From an uncultured Tateyamaria sp. (GTDB taxonomy: Bacteria > Pseudomonadota > Alphaproteobacteria > Rhodobacterales > Rhodobacteraceae): a DNA stretch of 64,000 nt. Below are positions 7,858 to 15,614 of this stretch, piece by piece (the stretch's first letter is position 1; every line of letters begins with the position of its first letter). The stretch spans positions 2,129,501 through 2,193,500 of the forward strand of contig NZ_CANNDN010000001.1 of NCBI RefSeq assembly GCF_947503465.1, in the 5' to 3' direction. Both the position numbers and the translations under genes were made by a program. The notes under the pieces were generated by a model that saw only the letters and a program-made list of their open reading frames with translations, had not been told where the DNA came from and searched no databases.

Positions 7858-9207
7858 ATGAAAGACGACAATTTCCTGCGCGCCAACAACGCCCGCCACA
7901 TGTGGCATCCGATGGGCCACCCCGGCGAGGCGATGGCCCATGCCCCGACCATCATCACCGGGGCCGAAGGGTCCGTGATCGAGGACATCGACGGGCACAA
8001 GACCGTGGATGCCGTCGGTGGCCTGTGGTGCGTGAACCTTGGCTATTCGAACAACGCGGTAAAGGACGCGATCGCCAAGCAGCTTTATGATCTGCCCTAC
8101 TACTCGGCCTTTTTCGGCACGTCCAACCCGACGGCGATCGAGGCGTCCTATGCCGTGCGCGCGTTCTTTGAGGCCGATGGCATGGCGCGGGTGTTCTTTA
8201 CGTCCGGCGGCTCGGATTCGGTCGAAACATGTCTGCGACTGGCCCGGCAATATCACCGCATCAAGGGCGCGCCGGGGCGCACCAAGTTCCTGTCGCTGAA
8301 AAAGGGCTATCACGGGACCCATTTTGGCGGCGCATCCGTGAACGGCAACAACCGCTTCCGCATCGCCTATGAGCCGCTGATGCCCGGCTGTTTTCACCTG
8401 CCGTCGCCCTACCCCTATCGCAATCCGTTCCATGAAACAGACCCGGCGGTGCTGGCCCAGAACATCGCCGCCGCCATGGAAGATGAGATCCAGTTTCAGG
8501 GACCCGGCAGCATTGCCGCCTTCATCATGGAACCCATTCAGGGGGCAGGCGGGGTGATTGTCCCGCACGAGACCTTCATGCCGCTGATGCGCGAGATCTG
8601 TGACCGGCATGGGATCCTGATGATCGCGGATGAGGTGATCACGGGGTTTGGCCGGACCGGCGACTGGTCGGGGTCTCGGCACTGGGGCGTGCAACCCGAC
8701 ATGATGAGCTGTGCCAAGGGCATCACCTCGGGCTATTTTCCTGTGGGTGCGGCGCTGATGAGCGAGGCGGTGGCCGACGTGTTCGAGAAGGCGGACGCCG
8801 ATGGCGCGATTTTCCATGGCTACACCTATTCCGCCCATCCCGTGGGCGCGGCGGCGGTGACGGCCTGTCTGGACGAAACCTTGCGGCTGGACACCAGGGC
8901 CAATGCGGGGCCGCGCGGCGCGCAGCTTTATGACGGGTGCGTGGCGCTGATGGAGAAACACAGCGTTGTGGGCGATGTGCGGGGTGGGCATGGGTTGATG
9001 ACCGGGGTGGAACTGGTCGCGGACCGGGCGACCAAGACGCCGCTGGATGCCGAGACGCTCAAGCGCATTCACAAGGCGACGTACGAAGCGGGCGCGATGG
9101 TGCGGATCGGGGGCAACAACATCATGATGTCGCCGCCGCTGGTCGTGACCGAGGACGAGATCGCGCAGGTTGTGCGCGCCTTGGATGCCGGGTTGGCAGC
9201 AATTTGA
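7858..9207 (+). CDS. Class III (omega) aminotransferase, PLP-dependent
   Basis: A 449-residue fold-type I aminotransferase. SGGSDSVETCLRLARQYH is the phosphate-binding segment, IADEVITGFGRTG contains the PLP-binding Asp, and SCAKGITSGYFPVGA carries the Schiff-base lysine. The GHAGLMTG-like region (GGHGLMTGVELVAD) and C-terminal MVRIGGNNIMMSPPL match omega-amino acid:pyruvate aminotransferases (beta-alanine, taurine or aromatic amines). Which amine is used cannot be decided. I selected the ATG at 7858, after GAGGGAG; a longer in-frame ORF from 7720 has no homologous N-terminus. It is divergent from an ABC importer. Confidence 0.9.
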   Translation: MKDDNFLRANNARHMWHPMGHPGEAMAHAPTIITGAEGSVIEDIDGHKTVDAVGGLWCVNLGYSNNAVKDAIAKQLYDLPYYSAFFGTSNPTAIEASYAVRAFFEADGMARVFFTSGGSDSVETCLRLARQYHRIKGAPGRTKFLSLKKGYHGTHFGGASVNGNNRFRIAYEPLMPGCFHLPSPYPYRNPFHETDPAVLAQNIAAAMEDEIQFQGPGSIAAFIMEPIQGAGGVIVPHETFMPLMREICDRHGILMIADEVITGFGRTGDWSGSRHWGVQPDMMSCAKGITSGYFPVGAALMSEAVADVFEKADADGAIFHGYTYSAHPVGAAAVTACLDETLRLDTRANAGPRGAQLYDGCVALMEKHSVVGDVRGGHGLMTGVELVADRATKTPLDAETLKRIHKATYEAGAMVRIGGNNIMMSPPLVVTEDEIAQVVRALDAGLAAI

Positions 9208-9477
9208 GCGACGGATGGTTCAAGCTGGGGCAGTTCGCCGCGCGGTGAATGGCTGGTTTCGAGGCCAACTTGAGCATTCGTCAGTGTGCAGCGAATGACC
9301 GAAATCCAATTGAGTATTCCCAACGATCCGGGTAGAGTTTACAGGTGGCCTTGCTCGGGCCTCCTCCCTCCACTGGGGCAGCATTTGACATGCGGAGCGA
9401 CACCATTTCGAACCTATCCTGTTCGAGCACGCGCATAAGGAGGGATTGCGGAGACCGCTCGCAAACGGAGGTTCAAG
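9208..9477. other. Intergenic stretch of 270 bp upstream of the DnaB-like gene
   Basis: No gene is visible. About 9235-9310 contains a small inverted repeat (CATTCG at 9274-9279 and CGAATG about 11 bases later). The segment just before 9478 carries AAGGAGG and GGAGG purine runs, which can serve the downstream ATG. The left part looks like decayed sequence. Confidence 0.4.
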
Positions 9478-10191
9478 ATGAGACTATCTTCGCCAATTTA
9501 CACACTTAAGCGTCAAGCAAAACTGCTGGCACGCGACAATGAAATCAAGCTCCACGAGGCACTCAACCAGCTTGCAACCAAAGAGGGCTTCAGGGATTGG
9601 AGCCACTTGGCGTCCAGCTATTCCAAAGCAACTCCAGCCAAAGAAATCATGAGCCAGCTCAAATCAGGCGATATGGTGCTGATCGGTGCGCGCCCTGGTC
9701 ATGGCAAAACCCTTCTTGGGCTGGAGTTGGTTGCATTGGCCAAAAAAAGCAATCGGACAGGTTATGTTTTCTCTTTGGACTACAATGATACGGATGTGTG
9801 GGATCGGTTTGAAAAACTAGGTTTCGACCCAAAGCAACAAGACGGTCCAATCGTCGTTGATACCTCGGATGATATCTGCGCTGATCATATCATTGAACGC
9901 CTCGGCGATACGTCGGGTGATGCATTCGTTGTCGTCGATTACTTGCAGCTTTTGGATCAACGGCGCAGCATTCCACCGCTCGAAGAACAGGTGCGTGCGC
10001 TTAAGGAATCTGCCGTCGAATTTGGAGCGATTGTTGTAATGATCTCACAGATCGATCGCTCTTTTGAGCTGTCAACTAGTGACATGCCGAGCATTGAGGA
10101 CATTCGATTGCCAAATCCAGTCGACTTGGCGCTTTTTGATAGAACGTGCTTCTTACATGACGGCCAAATACAGATAGAGTTGGCAGCATAA
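9478..10191 (+). CDS. Small DnaB-like RecA-fold ATPase with an N-terminal helical module
   Basis: A 237-residue protein resembling only the ATPase core of replicative helicase DnaB. Walker A is GARPGHGKT, Walker B is VVVDYLQLL, the sensor motif is VVMISQIDR, and IEDIRLPNPVDLALFDRTCFL matches the end of the DnaB core. The primase-binding N-terminal domain of DnaB is absent. Instead, about 50 residues (IYTLKRQAKLLARDNEI and EGFRDWSHL) form a small helical module. DnaB is about 450-500 residues, so this cannot be a replicative helicase. Codon use is AT-richer than its neighbours, suggesting transfer. Role unknown; GGAGG lies upstream of the ATG. Confidence 0.7.
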   Translation: MRLSSPIYTLKRQAKLLARDNEIKLHEALNQLATKEGFRDWSHLASSYSKATPAKEIMSQLKSGDMVLIGARPGHGKTLLGLELVALAKKSNRTGYVFSLDYNDTDVWDRFEKLGFDPKQQDGPIVVDTSDDICADHIIERLGDTSGDAFVVVDYLQLLDQRRSIPPLEEQVRALKESAVEFGAIVVMISQIDRSFELSTSDMPSIEDIRLPNPVDLALFDRTCFLHDGQIQIELAA

Positions 10192-10206
10192 CCTCACTCA
10201 AATTTG

Positions 10207-10237
10207 CTTTGCGGACGTTCGTGGAAGGTCCGCAAAG
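10207..10237 (+). terminator. Hairpin after the DnaB-like gene
   Basis: Perfect 10-bp inverted repeat, CTTTGCGGAC and GTCCGCAAAG, with an 11-base loop, 15 bases after the stop codon. No T-run follows, so the role as terminator is likely but not certain. Confidence 0.55.
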
Positions 10238-10278
10238 TCCCGCACAGCCGGCCAACAACACTTCCTTAACGAATAGGG

Positions 10279-10419
10279 CCGTACGCGCCGTTAACCCGCT
10301 GAATTCCCCTAATCGTATGCCGCGCTGTGCACAGGGTGTGCACAGGGGGTGTACGGGTTGTGACCAGGCCCAAAGCCAACAAACAAAAGGGTTAACGCGC
10401 GGTCAGGCGACGTCGCGTC
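10279..10419 (+). repeat. Intergenic element with 11-bp-phased GTGYAC repeats, copy A
   Basis: A 141-bp element between convergent genes. CGTTAAC is at 10289, GAATTC at 10301, TATGCCG at 10316. GTGCAC, GTGCAC, GTGTAC and GTGACC begin at 10327, 10338, 10349 and 10360, exactly 11 bp apart. GTTAACGCG is at 10391 and ACGTCGCGTC at 10410. A second copy with nearly the same spacing lies at 43873-44012. It does not look coding. Function unknown. Confidence 0.75.
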
Positions 10420-10430
10420 CTCTTGGTTGG

Positions 10431-11342
10431 TTAACCGTTGCGCGTACGGTGCGGTCCCGCCAGTGCCGCAACACCCAGGATGACGCCCGAAACGGTCGCG
10501 ATCATCCCCGCCGCGCTGACAGAGGCCGACGCCCCGATCCACAATGGTCCATAGCCCGCCAGCACATATCCCGACACCGCCGCCAGCGCCGCGAACACAA
10601 CCGACCACGCCACCTGATGGCCCAGCCGGTTCGTCATCATCCGCGCCGCAGCCGGGGGGCAGATGAACATCGCAATCACAATGATGGACCCCACCGCGTC
10701 AAAGGCCGCAACCGCTGCGATCGCGGACATGATCACCAATGCAAGACCCAAGGGCCCGGTGCGAATACCCACGCCACGGGCAAACCCCTCGTCAAAGGTG
10801 GACAGGGCCAGTGGGCGCCAGAAAAGCCCTAAAAACAATACGATGACCACCAGCGCAAGCGCCATCCTCGGCAGTTCGACCGGCAGTCCCGACAGCGAGA
10901 CGGGGTCCAGCAACGACGCCCAGCCTGTCGCGTCCAACCAGATCAGGCTCTCCAGATTTCCGTAAAGCGCATGTTCCACATCCAGATGAACCGACGAGGT
11001 GTCCGACTGCTCCAAGAGCAGCACACCGCCTGCAAACATCGCGGTGAAGATCACCCCCATCGCGGCCCCGGCCTCGATCCTGCCCAGGCGTCGCACGGCC
11101 TCAATCGCGACCACTGCAAGCACCGCAGCCCCCGCGGCCCCCAGCAGCATCGGGCCCGTCGCCACCAGCCCCGTCAGCAGGAAGGCGACAACGATCCCCG
11201 GCAACACCACATGGCTGATTGCATCCCCAATCAACGCTTGCCCCCGCAGCAGCAAGAAATTCCCCGGCAGCGCGCATGCGACGGCAACCAGCACGCCAAT
11301 GACGATGGGCGGCAATGACAGGGAGACGAATTCGGCGGTCAT
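10431..11342 (-). CDS. sitD: Manganese/metal ABC transporter permease, second permease
   Basis: A 303-residue inner-membrane permease of the ABC-3 (metal) family with about eight helices. Signature segments are ALPGNFLLLRGQALIGDAIS near the N-terminus and FDAVGSIIVIAMFICPPAAA in the C-terminal half. It pairs with the permease encoded by the preceding gene to form the channel of the importer. The ATG at 11342 overlaps the sitC stop by one base (TGATG). The operon order (binding protein, ATPase, two permeases) is the SitABCD arrangement. Manganese is favoured over zinc from the binding protein; see sitA. Confidence 0.86.
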   Translation of the reverse strand: MTAEFVSLSLPPIVIGVLVAVACALPGNFLLLRGQALIGDAISHVVLPGIVVAFLLTGLVATGPMLLGAAGAAVLAVVAIEAVRRLGRIEAGAAMGVIFTAMFAGGVLLLEQSDTSSVHLDVEHALYGNLESLIWLDATGWASLLDPVSLSGLPVELPRMALALVVIVLFLGLFWRPLALSTFDEGFARGVGIRTGPLGLALVIMSAIAAVAAFDAVGSIIVIAMFICPPAAARMMTNRLGHQVAWSVVFAALAAVSGYVLAGYGPLWIGASASVSAAGMIATVSGVILGVAALAGPHRTRNG

Positions 11343-12544
11343 CACGCAACCACCTGCGGAGCTGCAATTTTCCCATCAATTTCCGACAGTTGATCGGGCG
11401 TCAGAACGTCCTCGATCGGCGTCAGGCCGTCATAGCGCATGGCGGCCAAAGCATAGGCCTGATCCCCCCGCACAATCGCCCAGCGCGTCTCGTCCAACAG
11501 CGCCTTCGACGCGGCCGCCTGCCCCTCTGCCGTGGGTACGCCATCGGGCAGGATCAGTCCCGAACGCGCCAGCAAGCGCCGCGTTAGGGCCTCGTAGATC
11601 GGCTGACCGTTGGCAAGCGCCAACAGGCCCTGCCGAACGTGCACGCGGCGCTGGTACCGAAGATGCACCAGCACCGATGCCAGCACCCCTCGGCGCGGGG
11701 AAAAGAGCAGCGAAACCAGAAAGATGGCAAAGCCCACCAGCACAACAATCGGTCCTGTCGGAAGGGCAGGTGCCACAGCGGATACCGCCGCACCGACATA
11801 TCCGGAAACACCGCCGACACCGCCCGCGATAACCACCACATGGTCGGCCCGTTCCGTCCAGAACCGCGCCGTCACCGCAGGCACGATCAGCAACGCGACG
11901 ATCAGGATGAGCCCCACGACCTTTAGGCCCACCACGGTGACCACCAGAACGATCCCCATCATCGCCAGATCGATCCGCGGCAGCGACCACCCCGTCGCCT
12001 CGGCATAGCCTGGATCAAACGCTGCCAGGCCCAGGGGGCGCCGCAGGATCAGCACCAGCACCAGCACCAACGCCGCAGAGACGGCCAGCAGAATTGCGTC
12101 GCTACGCAGCATCCCGGCGGTCGAGCCCAGCAAGAAACCTTCCAACCCCGCCTGGCGGCCCGCATTCATCGCCTGAATCACTGTCAGCACAACAATCCCA
12201 AAGCCAAAGAATACAGACAGAACTGCACCAATCGCTGCGTCTTCGCCCAGGCGCGTTCGTTGGCTCAGCCACTGGACACAAAGCAGGCCAAGGGCCGCCG
12301 ACCCGCCCGCGCCCAACAGCAACCCGACAAGCGACCGACCCTCACCGCCCAGTGCGACCATGACGACAAAGGCAAGGCCGATACCTGGCAAGGTGGCATG
12401 GGAAATCGCGTCACTCACCAACGCCCGCTTGCGCAAGAACAGGAAGGTCCCGGCCACGCCGGCAGCAATGCCCAGCAGGGCCGCGCCAAGGGTCACAAGG
12501 GTTGCGTTATACCCCAGCTGCAACAGCAGCGCATCGGCCAGCAC
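11342..12544 (-). CDS. sitC: Manganese/metal ABC transporter permease with cytoplasmic C-terminal extension
   Basis: A 400-residue protein: an ABC-3 permease (first 290 residues; LRKRALVSDAISHATLPG is the typical DxxSH region) followed by about 100 extra cytoplasmic residues. The extension (EALTRRLLARSGLILPDG, then DETRWAIVRGDQAYALAAM) resembles the winged-helix part of DtxR/MntR-like regulators; this is known from some TroC-type permeases. The start is a GTG at 12544, three bases after the sitB stop. It overlaps sitD by one base. Confidence 0.85.
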   Translation of the reverse strand: MLADALLLQLGYNATLVTLGAALLGIAAGVAGTFLFLRKRALVSDAISHATLPGIGLAFVVMVALGGEGRSLVGLLLGAGGSAALGLLCVQWLSQRTRLGEDAAIGAVLSVFFGFGIVVLTVIQAMNAGRQAGLEGFLLGSTAGMLRSDAILLAVSAALVLVLVLILRRPLGLAAFDPGYAEATGWSLPRIDLAMMGIVLVVTVVGLKVVGLILIVALLIVPAVTARFWTERADHVVVIAGGVGGVSGYVGAAVSAVAPALPTGPIVVLVGFAIFLVSLLFSPRRGVLASVLVHLRYQRRVHVRQGLLALANGQPIYEALTRRLLARSGLILPDGVPTAEGQAAASKALLDETRWAIVRGDQAYALAAMRYDGLTPIEDVLTPDQLSEIDGKIAAPQVVA

Positions 12545-12547
12545 GGC

Positions 12548-13345
12548 CTAGCCCGCCACGCTTTCCGGATCGACACGCGCGGTTGCCAGACGACCACCAT
12601 AGGCGGCTTGCAGGTTCTCCTCGGTGAACACGTCCGCAACCGGTCCAGCGGCAACAACCTGCGTGTTCAACAGAACCACGTCATCAAAATACTCAGGCAC
12701 GGTAGAAAGATCATGGTGCACAGCCAAAACCGTCTTTCCCTCGCTTCGAAGGCCCTGAAGCACGGCTATGATCGCCTTTTCGGTGGCCGCATCCACACCG
12801 GCAAAGGGTTCGTCCAAAACGTAGATATCCGCCTGTTGTGCCAGCGCACGGGCAAGAAACACACGCTGCTGCTGCCCACCCGAGAGTTGCCCGATTTGAC
12901 GCTGCGCGAAATCCGCCATCCCGACACGGGTCAGACAGTCCTGTGCCAACGCCTTGTGCCGGCCCCGCACGCGGCCCAACAGGCCAAGCTTGCGGTACAT
13001 CCCCATCATGACCACGTCGATGACACGCACCGGAAAATCCCAGTCTACACTGGCACGCTGCGGCACATATGCAATCTGGTCCCGCATCCGCGCCATGGTC
13101 TGACCAAACACCGTGACTGATCCGGCCAGCGGCGTGATGACGCCAAGCGCGGCCTTGAGCAGCGTGGACTTGCCTGCCCCGTTTGGTCCGACAATCGCGG
13201 TCATGGTGCCCTGGCGCAGGGTCAAATCAACAGAGAAGATGGCGGGCGTTTGCCCATAGGACACTGTCATGCCGCGCACGGCCATTGGGCTGGCCGCCCG
13301 TGTGGCTTGATCCGTGTCCCGAGATGAAACGAGTGATATGGTCAT
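12548..13345 (-). CDS. sitB: Manganese/metal ABC transporter ATPase
   Basis: A 265-residue ATP-binding subunit with Walker A GPNGAGKST, signature LSGGQQQR, Walker B IYVLDEPFAGVD and switch region VLAVHHDLSTV. DWDFPVRVIDVVMMGMYRKLG is the family-typical segment after the Q-loop of metal-importer ATPases (ZnuC/SitB/TroB). The ATG at 13345 overlaps the sitA stop by four bases; the longer open frame upstream lies inside sitA. It energises SitC and SitD. Confidence 0.92.
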   Translation of the reverse strand: MTISLVSSRDTDQATRAASPMAVRGMTVSYGQTPAIFSVDLTLRQGTMTAIVGPNGAGKSTLLKAALGVITPLAGSVTVFGQTMARMRDQIAYVPQRASVDWDFPVRVIDVVMMGMYRKLGLLGRVRGRHKALAQDCLTRVGMADFAQRQIGQLSGGQQQRVFLARALAQQADIYVLDEPFAGVDAATEKAIIAVLQGLRSEGKTVLAVHHDLSTVPEYFDDVVLLNTQVVAAGPVADVFTEENLQAAYGGRLATARVDPESVAG

Positions 13346-14316
13346 GCTGCCGCTTTCAATCTGCCCAGACGCCCACCCACGGGTGTATCTGCACCCAAGG
13401 CGCGGGCAATGGTCGTGACGTTGTGATCGATCATGCCCAACCACGTGCCCTCATAGGTCCCGTCGGGCCCCATCGCGTCGCTGAACAGCGATCCGCCGAT
13501 GCGCACCTGGTGACCTTGCGCAGCCGCACCTTCGATCAACGCACGGATGTTGCGATCAGAGACCGAGGTTTCCACAAACACTGCAGGCAACTGACGTTCG
13601 ACCAGAAAATCGACAAGCGTGCCGATACGGTTCAGGCCTGCTTCGCTTTCGGTCGAAATTCCCTGGATGCCCATCACGTCGAACCCATAGGCTGTGCCGA
13701 AATAGCCGAAAGCATCATGCGCCGTCAGCAAGATACGCCGTTCCGCCGGGACCCCGGCCAGCACATCCTGGGCGTAGGCGGACAGCGCTTTGGCCTCCGC
13801 GACAAAAGTTGATCCATTGGTCGCAAATACGTCATGCGCCTCGGGCCGCAAGTTGGTCAACGCGTCCACGACCGCGGGCACGCAGTCAATCCAGAGGTCC
13901 GGGGCCATCCACACATGCGGGTCAAAACGGCCATCATAATCCTCGTGCGCAACCAGCCTGGCCGGATCAAGCGTGTCCGCCACGGCAAGCACGGGACGTT
14001 TGCGGGCCAGATCAAGAAGGAAATCCTCCATCTGTGCTTCGAGGTACAGACCGTGCCACATCACGGCATCGGCACGGGTCATGGCGACAATATCGCTGCG
14101 GGTCTGGCGGTATGCATGCGGATCAACCCCTGCGCCCATCAGGCCTGCAACGGCGACCTGGTCACCGCCGACGGACCGCACCAGATCGGTAATCATACCT
14201 GTCGTTGCGACAATGTTCAGGCGTGCGCGGGCCGCAAAGGACGGCGATGCCGCCAGCGCACCCAGCCCAGCAAGCAACGCCCGGCGGGAAAGTCGGATTG
14301 ATGTGTTAGGTGTCAT
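13342..14316 (-). CDS. sitA: Manganese/metal ABC transporter periplasmic binding protein
   Basis: A 324-residue cluster A-I binding protein. Its export signal contains an SRRALLAG motif, suggesting the Tat route. The four metal ligands appear as His in GVDPHAY, His in VMWHGLYLE, Glu in ISTESEAG and Asp in LFSDAMGP. Zinc-specific ZnuA proteins have a third histidine and a His-rich loop; both are missing, so manganese (or iron) is more likely. The ATG at 14316 was chosen because it precedes the signal peptide; 14343 is also open. Two operator-like repeats lie just upstream. Confidence 0.85.
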   Translation of the reverse strand: MTPNTSIRLSRRALLAGLGALAASPSFAARARLNIVATTGMITDLVRSVGGDQVAVAGLMGAGVDPHAYRQTRSDIVAMTRADAVMWHGLYLEAQMEDFLLDLARKRPVLAVADTLDPARLVAHEDYDGRFDPHVWMAPDLWIDCVPAVVDALTNLRPEAHDVFATNGSTFVAEAKALSAYAQDVLAGVPAERRILLTAHDAFGYFGTAYGFDVMGIQGISTESEAGLNRIGTLVDFLVERQLPAVFVETSVSDRNIRALIEGAAAQGHQVRIGGSLFSDAMGPDGTYEGTWLGMIDHNVTTIARALGADTPVGGRLGRLKAAA

Positions 14317-14326
14317 GCAATTGAAT

Positions 14327-14372
14327 ATGAGAACCATTCGCAAGAAGTCAATGGAATGAGAATGACTCGCAA
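14327..14372 (-). promoter_or_regulatory. Two metal-regulator-like sites upstream of sitA
   Basis: Two nearly identical 17-mers, read on the + strand as ATGAGAACCATTCGCAA (14327-14343) and ATGAGAATGACTCGCAA (14356-14372), start 29 bp apart and end 10 bp before the sitA ATG. In Rhodobacterales, sitABCD is known to be repressed by the Fur-family manganese regulator Mur. The position and AT-rich, Fur-like look fit that, but the binding protein is an inference. Confidence 0.6.
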
Positions 14373-14551
14373 TAACATTTGCGTGGATTCGGTATCAAAC
14401 AGGCAAACAGTGATGAAAATCTGGTCGTTTCGGCACCTGCAAACGGCCCCGGGCCGCATCACGCGCGCAGGACGACCCGGCGGCAATGGTTGCCAAAGCC
14501 GGAGCATCATGCCAGTTCGGGACTCTGTCGCAATCCGGTAGGATCACGAAC

Positions 14552-15550
14552 ATGCAAACCACGACCACAGCCGCCACATCGACGCAAACCCAACTGCCGC
14601 AGGTAACAGAGCCGCGCAATCCGGGCACCAAACTGGACCTCGATTGGGTCGCGCGCGTCCAGGCCAACACGTCCGCAATCGAGCGGCGGTGCGCCACTTT
14701 ACCCGGTCGCCGATCCATCAAGAAGGATCATCAGGCAGCTTGGTTGCTGAAAGCCATCAGTTGTATCGACCTGACAACCCTGTCGGGCGACGACACGGAA
14801 CGCCGCGTGCACCGGTTGTGTGCAAAGGCACGGCAACCCGTGCGGGCCGAGATGCTGGACGCGTTAGGCATGCCCGGCCTGACAACCGGAGCAGTCTGCG
14901 TCTACCACGAGATGATCCCGGCCGCAGTCAAAGCCCTGGAAGGGTCCGGCATACCTGTCGCAGCGGTCTCGACCGGGTTTCCAGCCGGCCTGTCCCCGTT
15001 CCACCTGCGCATCCAGGAAATCCGCGAAAGCGTGGCCGCCGGGGCCGAAGAAATTGATATCGTCATTTCGCGCCGCCACGTGCTCGAGGGCAACTGGCAA
15101 GCGCTGTATGACGAAATGGCAGAGATGCGCGAAGCCTGTGGCGATGCCCACGTCAAAGCGATCCTTGCAACCGGTGAACTGGGCAGCCTGCGCAACGTCG
15201 CACGCGCATCTCTGATCTGCATGATGGCGGGTGCGGATTTCATCAAGACGTCAACCGGCAAGGAAAGCGTGAACGCGACCCTGCCCGTAACGCTTGTGAT
15301 GATCCGGGCCATCCGCGACTACTTCGACCACACCGGCTACCGTGTCGGCTACAAGCCCGCAGGCGGTATATCCAAGGCGAAGGATGCCCTTGTCTACCTG
15401 TCACTGATCAAGGAAGAACTGGGCAACCGGTGGCTGCAACCGGACCTGTTCCGCTTTGGTGCCTCATCGCTTTTGGGCGACATCGAGCGGCAGTTGGAAC
15501 ACCACCTGACCGGCGCCTATTCGGCGGGACACCGCCATGCGATCGGGTGA
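14552..15550 (+). CDS. deoC: Deoxyribose-phosphate aldolase
   Basis: A 332-residue class I aldolase that cleaves 2-deoxyribose 5-phosphate into acetaldehyde and glyceraldehyde 3-phosphate. The Schiff-base lysine is in GADFIKTSTGKESVNA, and the second active-site lysine is in GYKPAGGISK. It belongs to the longer DERA type (about 310-330 residues) rather than the 250-residue E. coli type. The ATG at 14552 is chosen because the homologous part starts soon after; an in-frame ATG at 14486 is possible. Downstream is the ALDH16-type gene, which could remove acetaldehyde. Confidence 0.93.
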   Translation: MQTTTTAATSTQTQLPQVTEPRNPGTKLDLDWVARVQANTSAIERRCATLPGRRSIKKDHQAAWLLKAISCIDLTTLSGDDTERRVHRLCAKARQPVRAEMLDALGMPGLTTGAVCVYHEMIPAAVKALEGSGIPVAAVSTGFPAGLSPFHLRIQEIRESVAAGAEEIDIVISRRHVLEGNWQALYDEMAEMREACGDAHVKAILATGELGSLRNVARASLICMMAGADFIKTSTGKESVNATLPVTLVMIRAIRDYFDHTGYRVGYKPAGGISKAKDALVYLSLIKEELGNRWLQPDLFRFGASSLLGDIERQLEHHLTGAYSAGHRHAIG

Positions 15551-15568
15551 GGTTACCCATGGGTAACC
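15551..15568. promoter_or_regulatory. 18-bp perfect palindrome between deoC and the aldehyde dehydrogenase gene
   Basis: GGTTACCCATGGGTAACC is its own reverse complement and begins at the base after the deoC stop. It has no loop, so a protein-binding site is likelier than a terminator. An AT-rich stretch with GGTTAACA follows before the next gene. Binding factor unknown. Confidence 0.55.
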
Positions 15569-15614
15569 ACCTGATCGAAAACATTAAAATACGGTTAACA
15601 AAAGGGCAAAGCCA

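Noticed and set aside
10279-10419. Reading the GTGYAC element as an origin of replication or DnaA-box cluster
   Set aside because: No TTATCCACA-type boxes, no adjacent AT-rich unwinding stretch, no dnaA, parAB or repABC genes, and a second copy exists 33 kb away.
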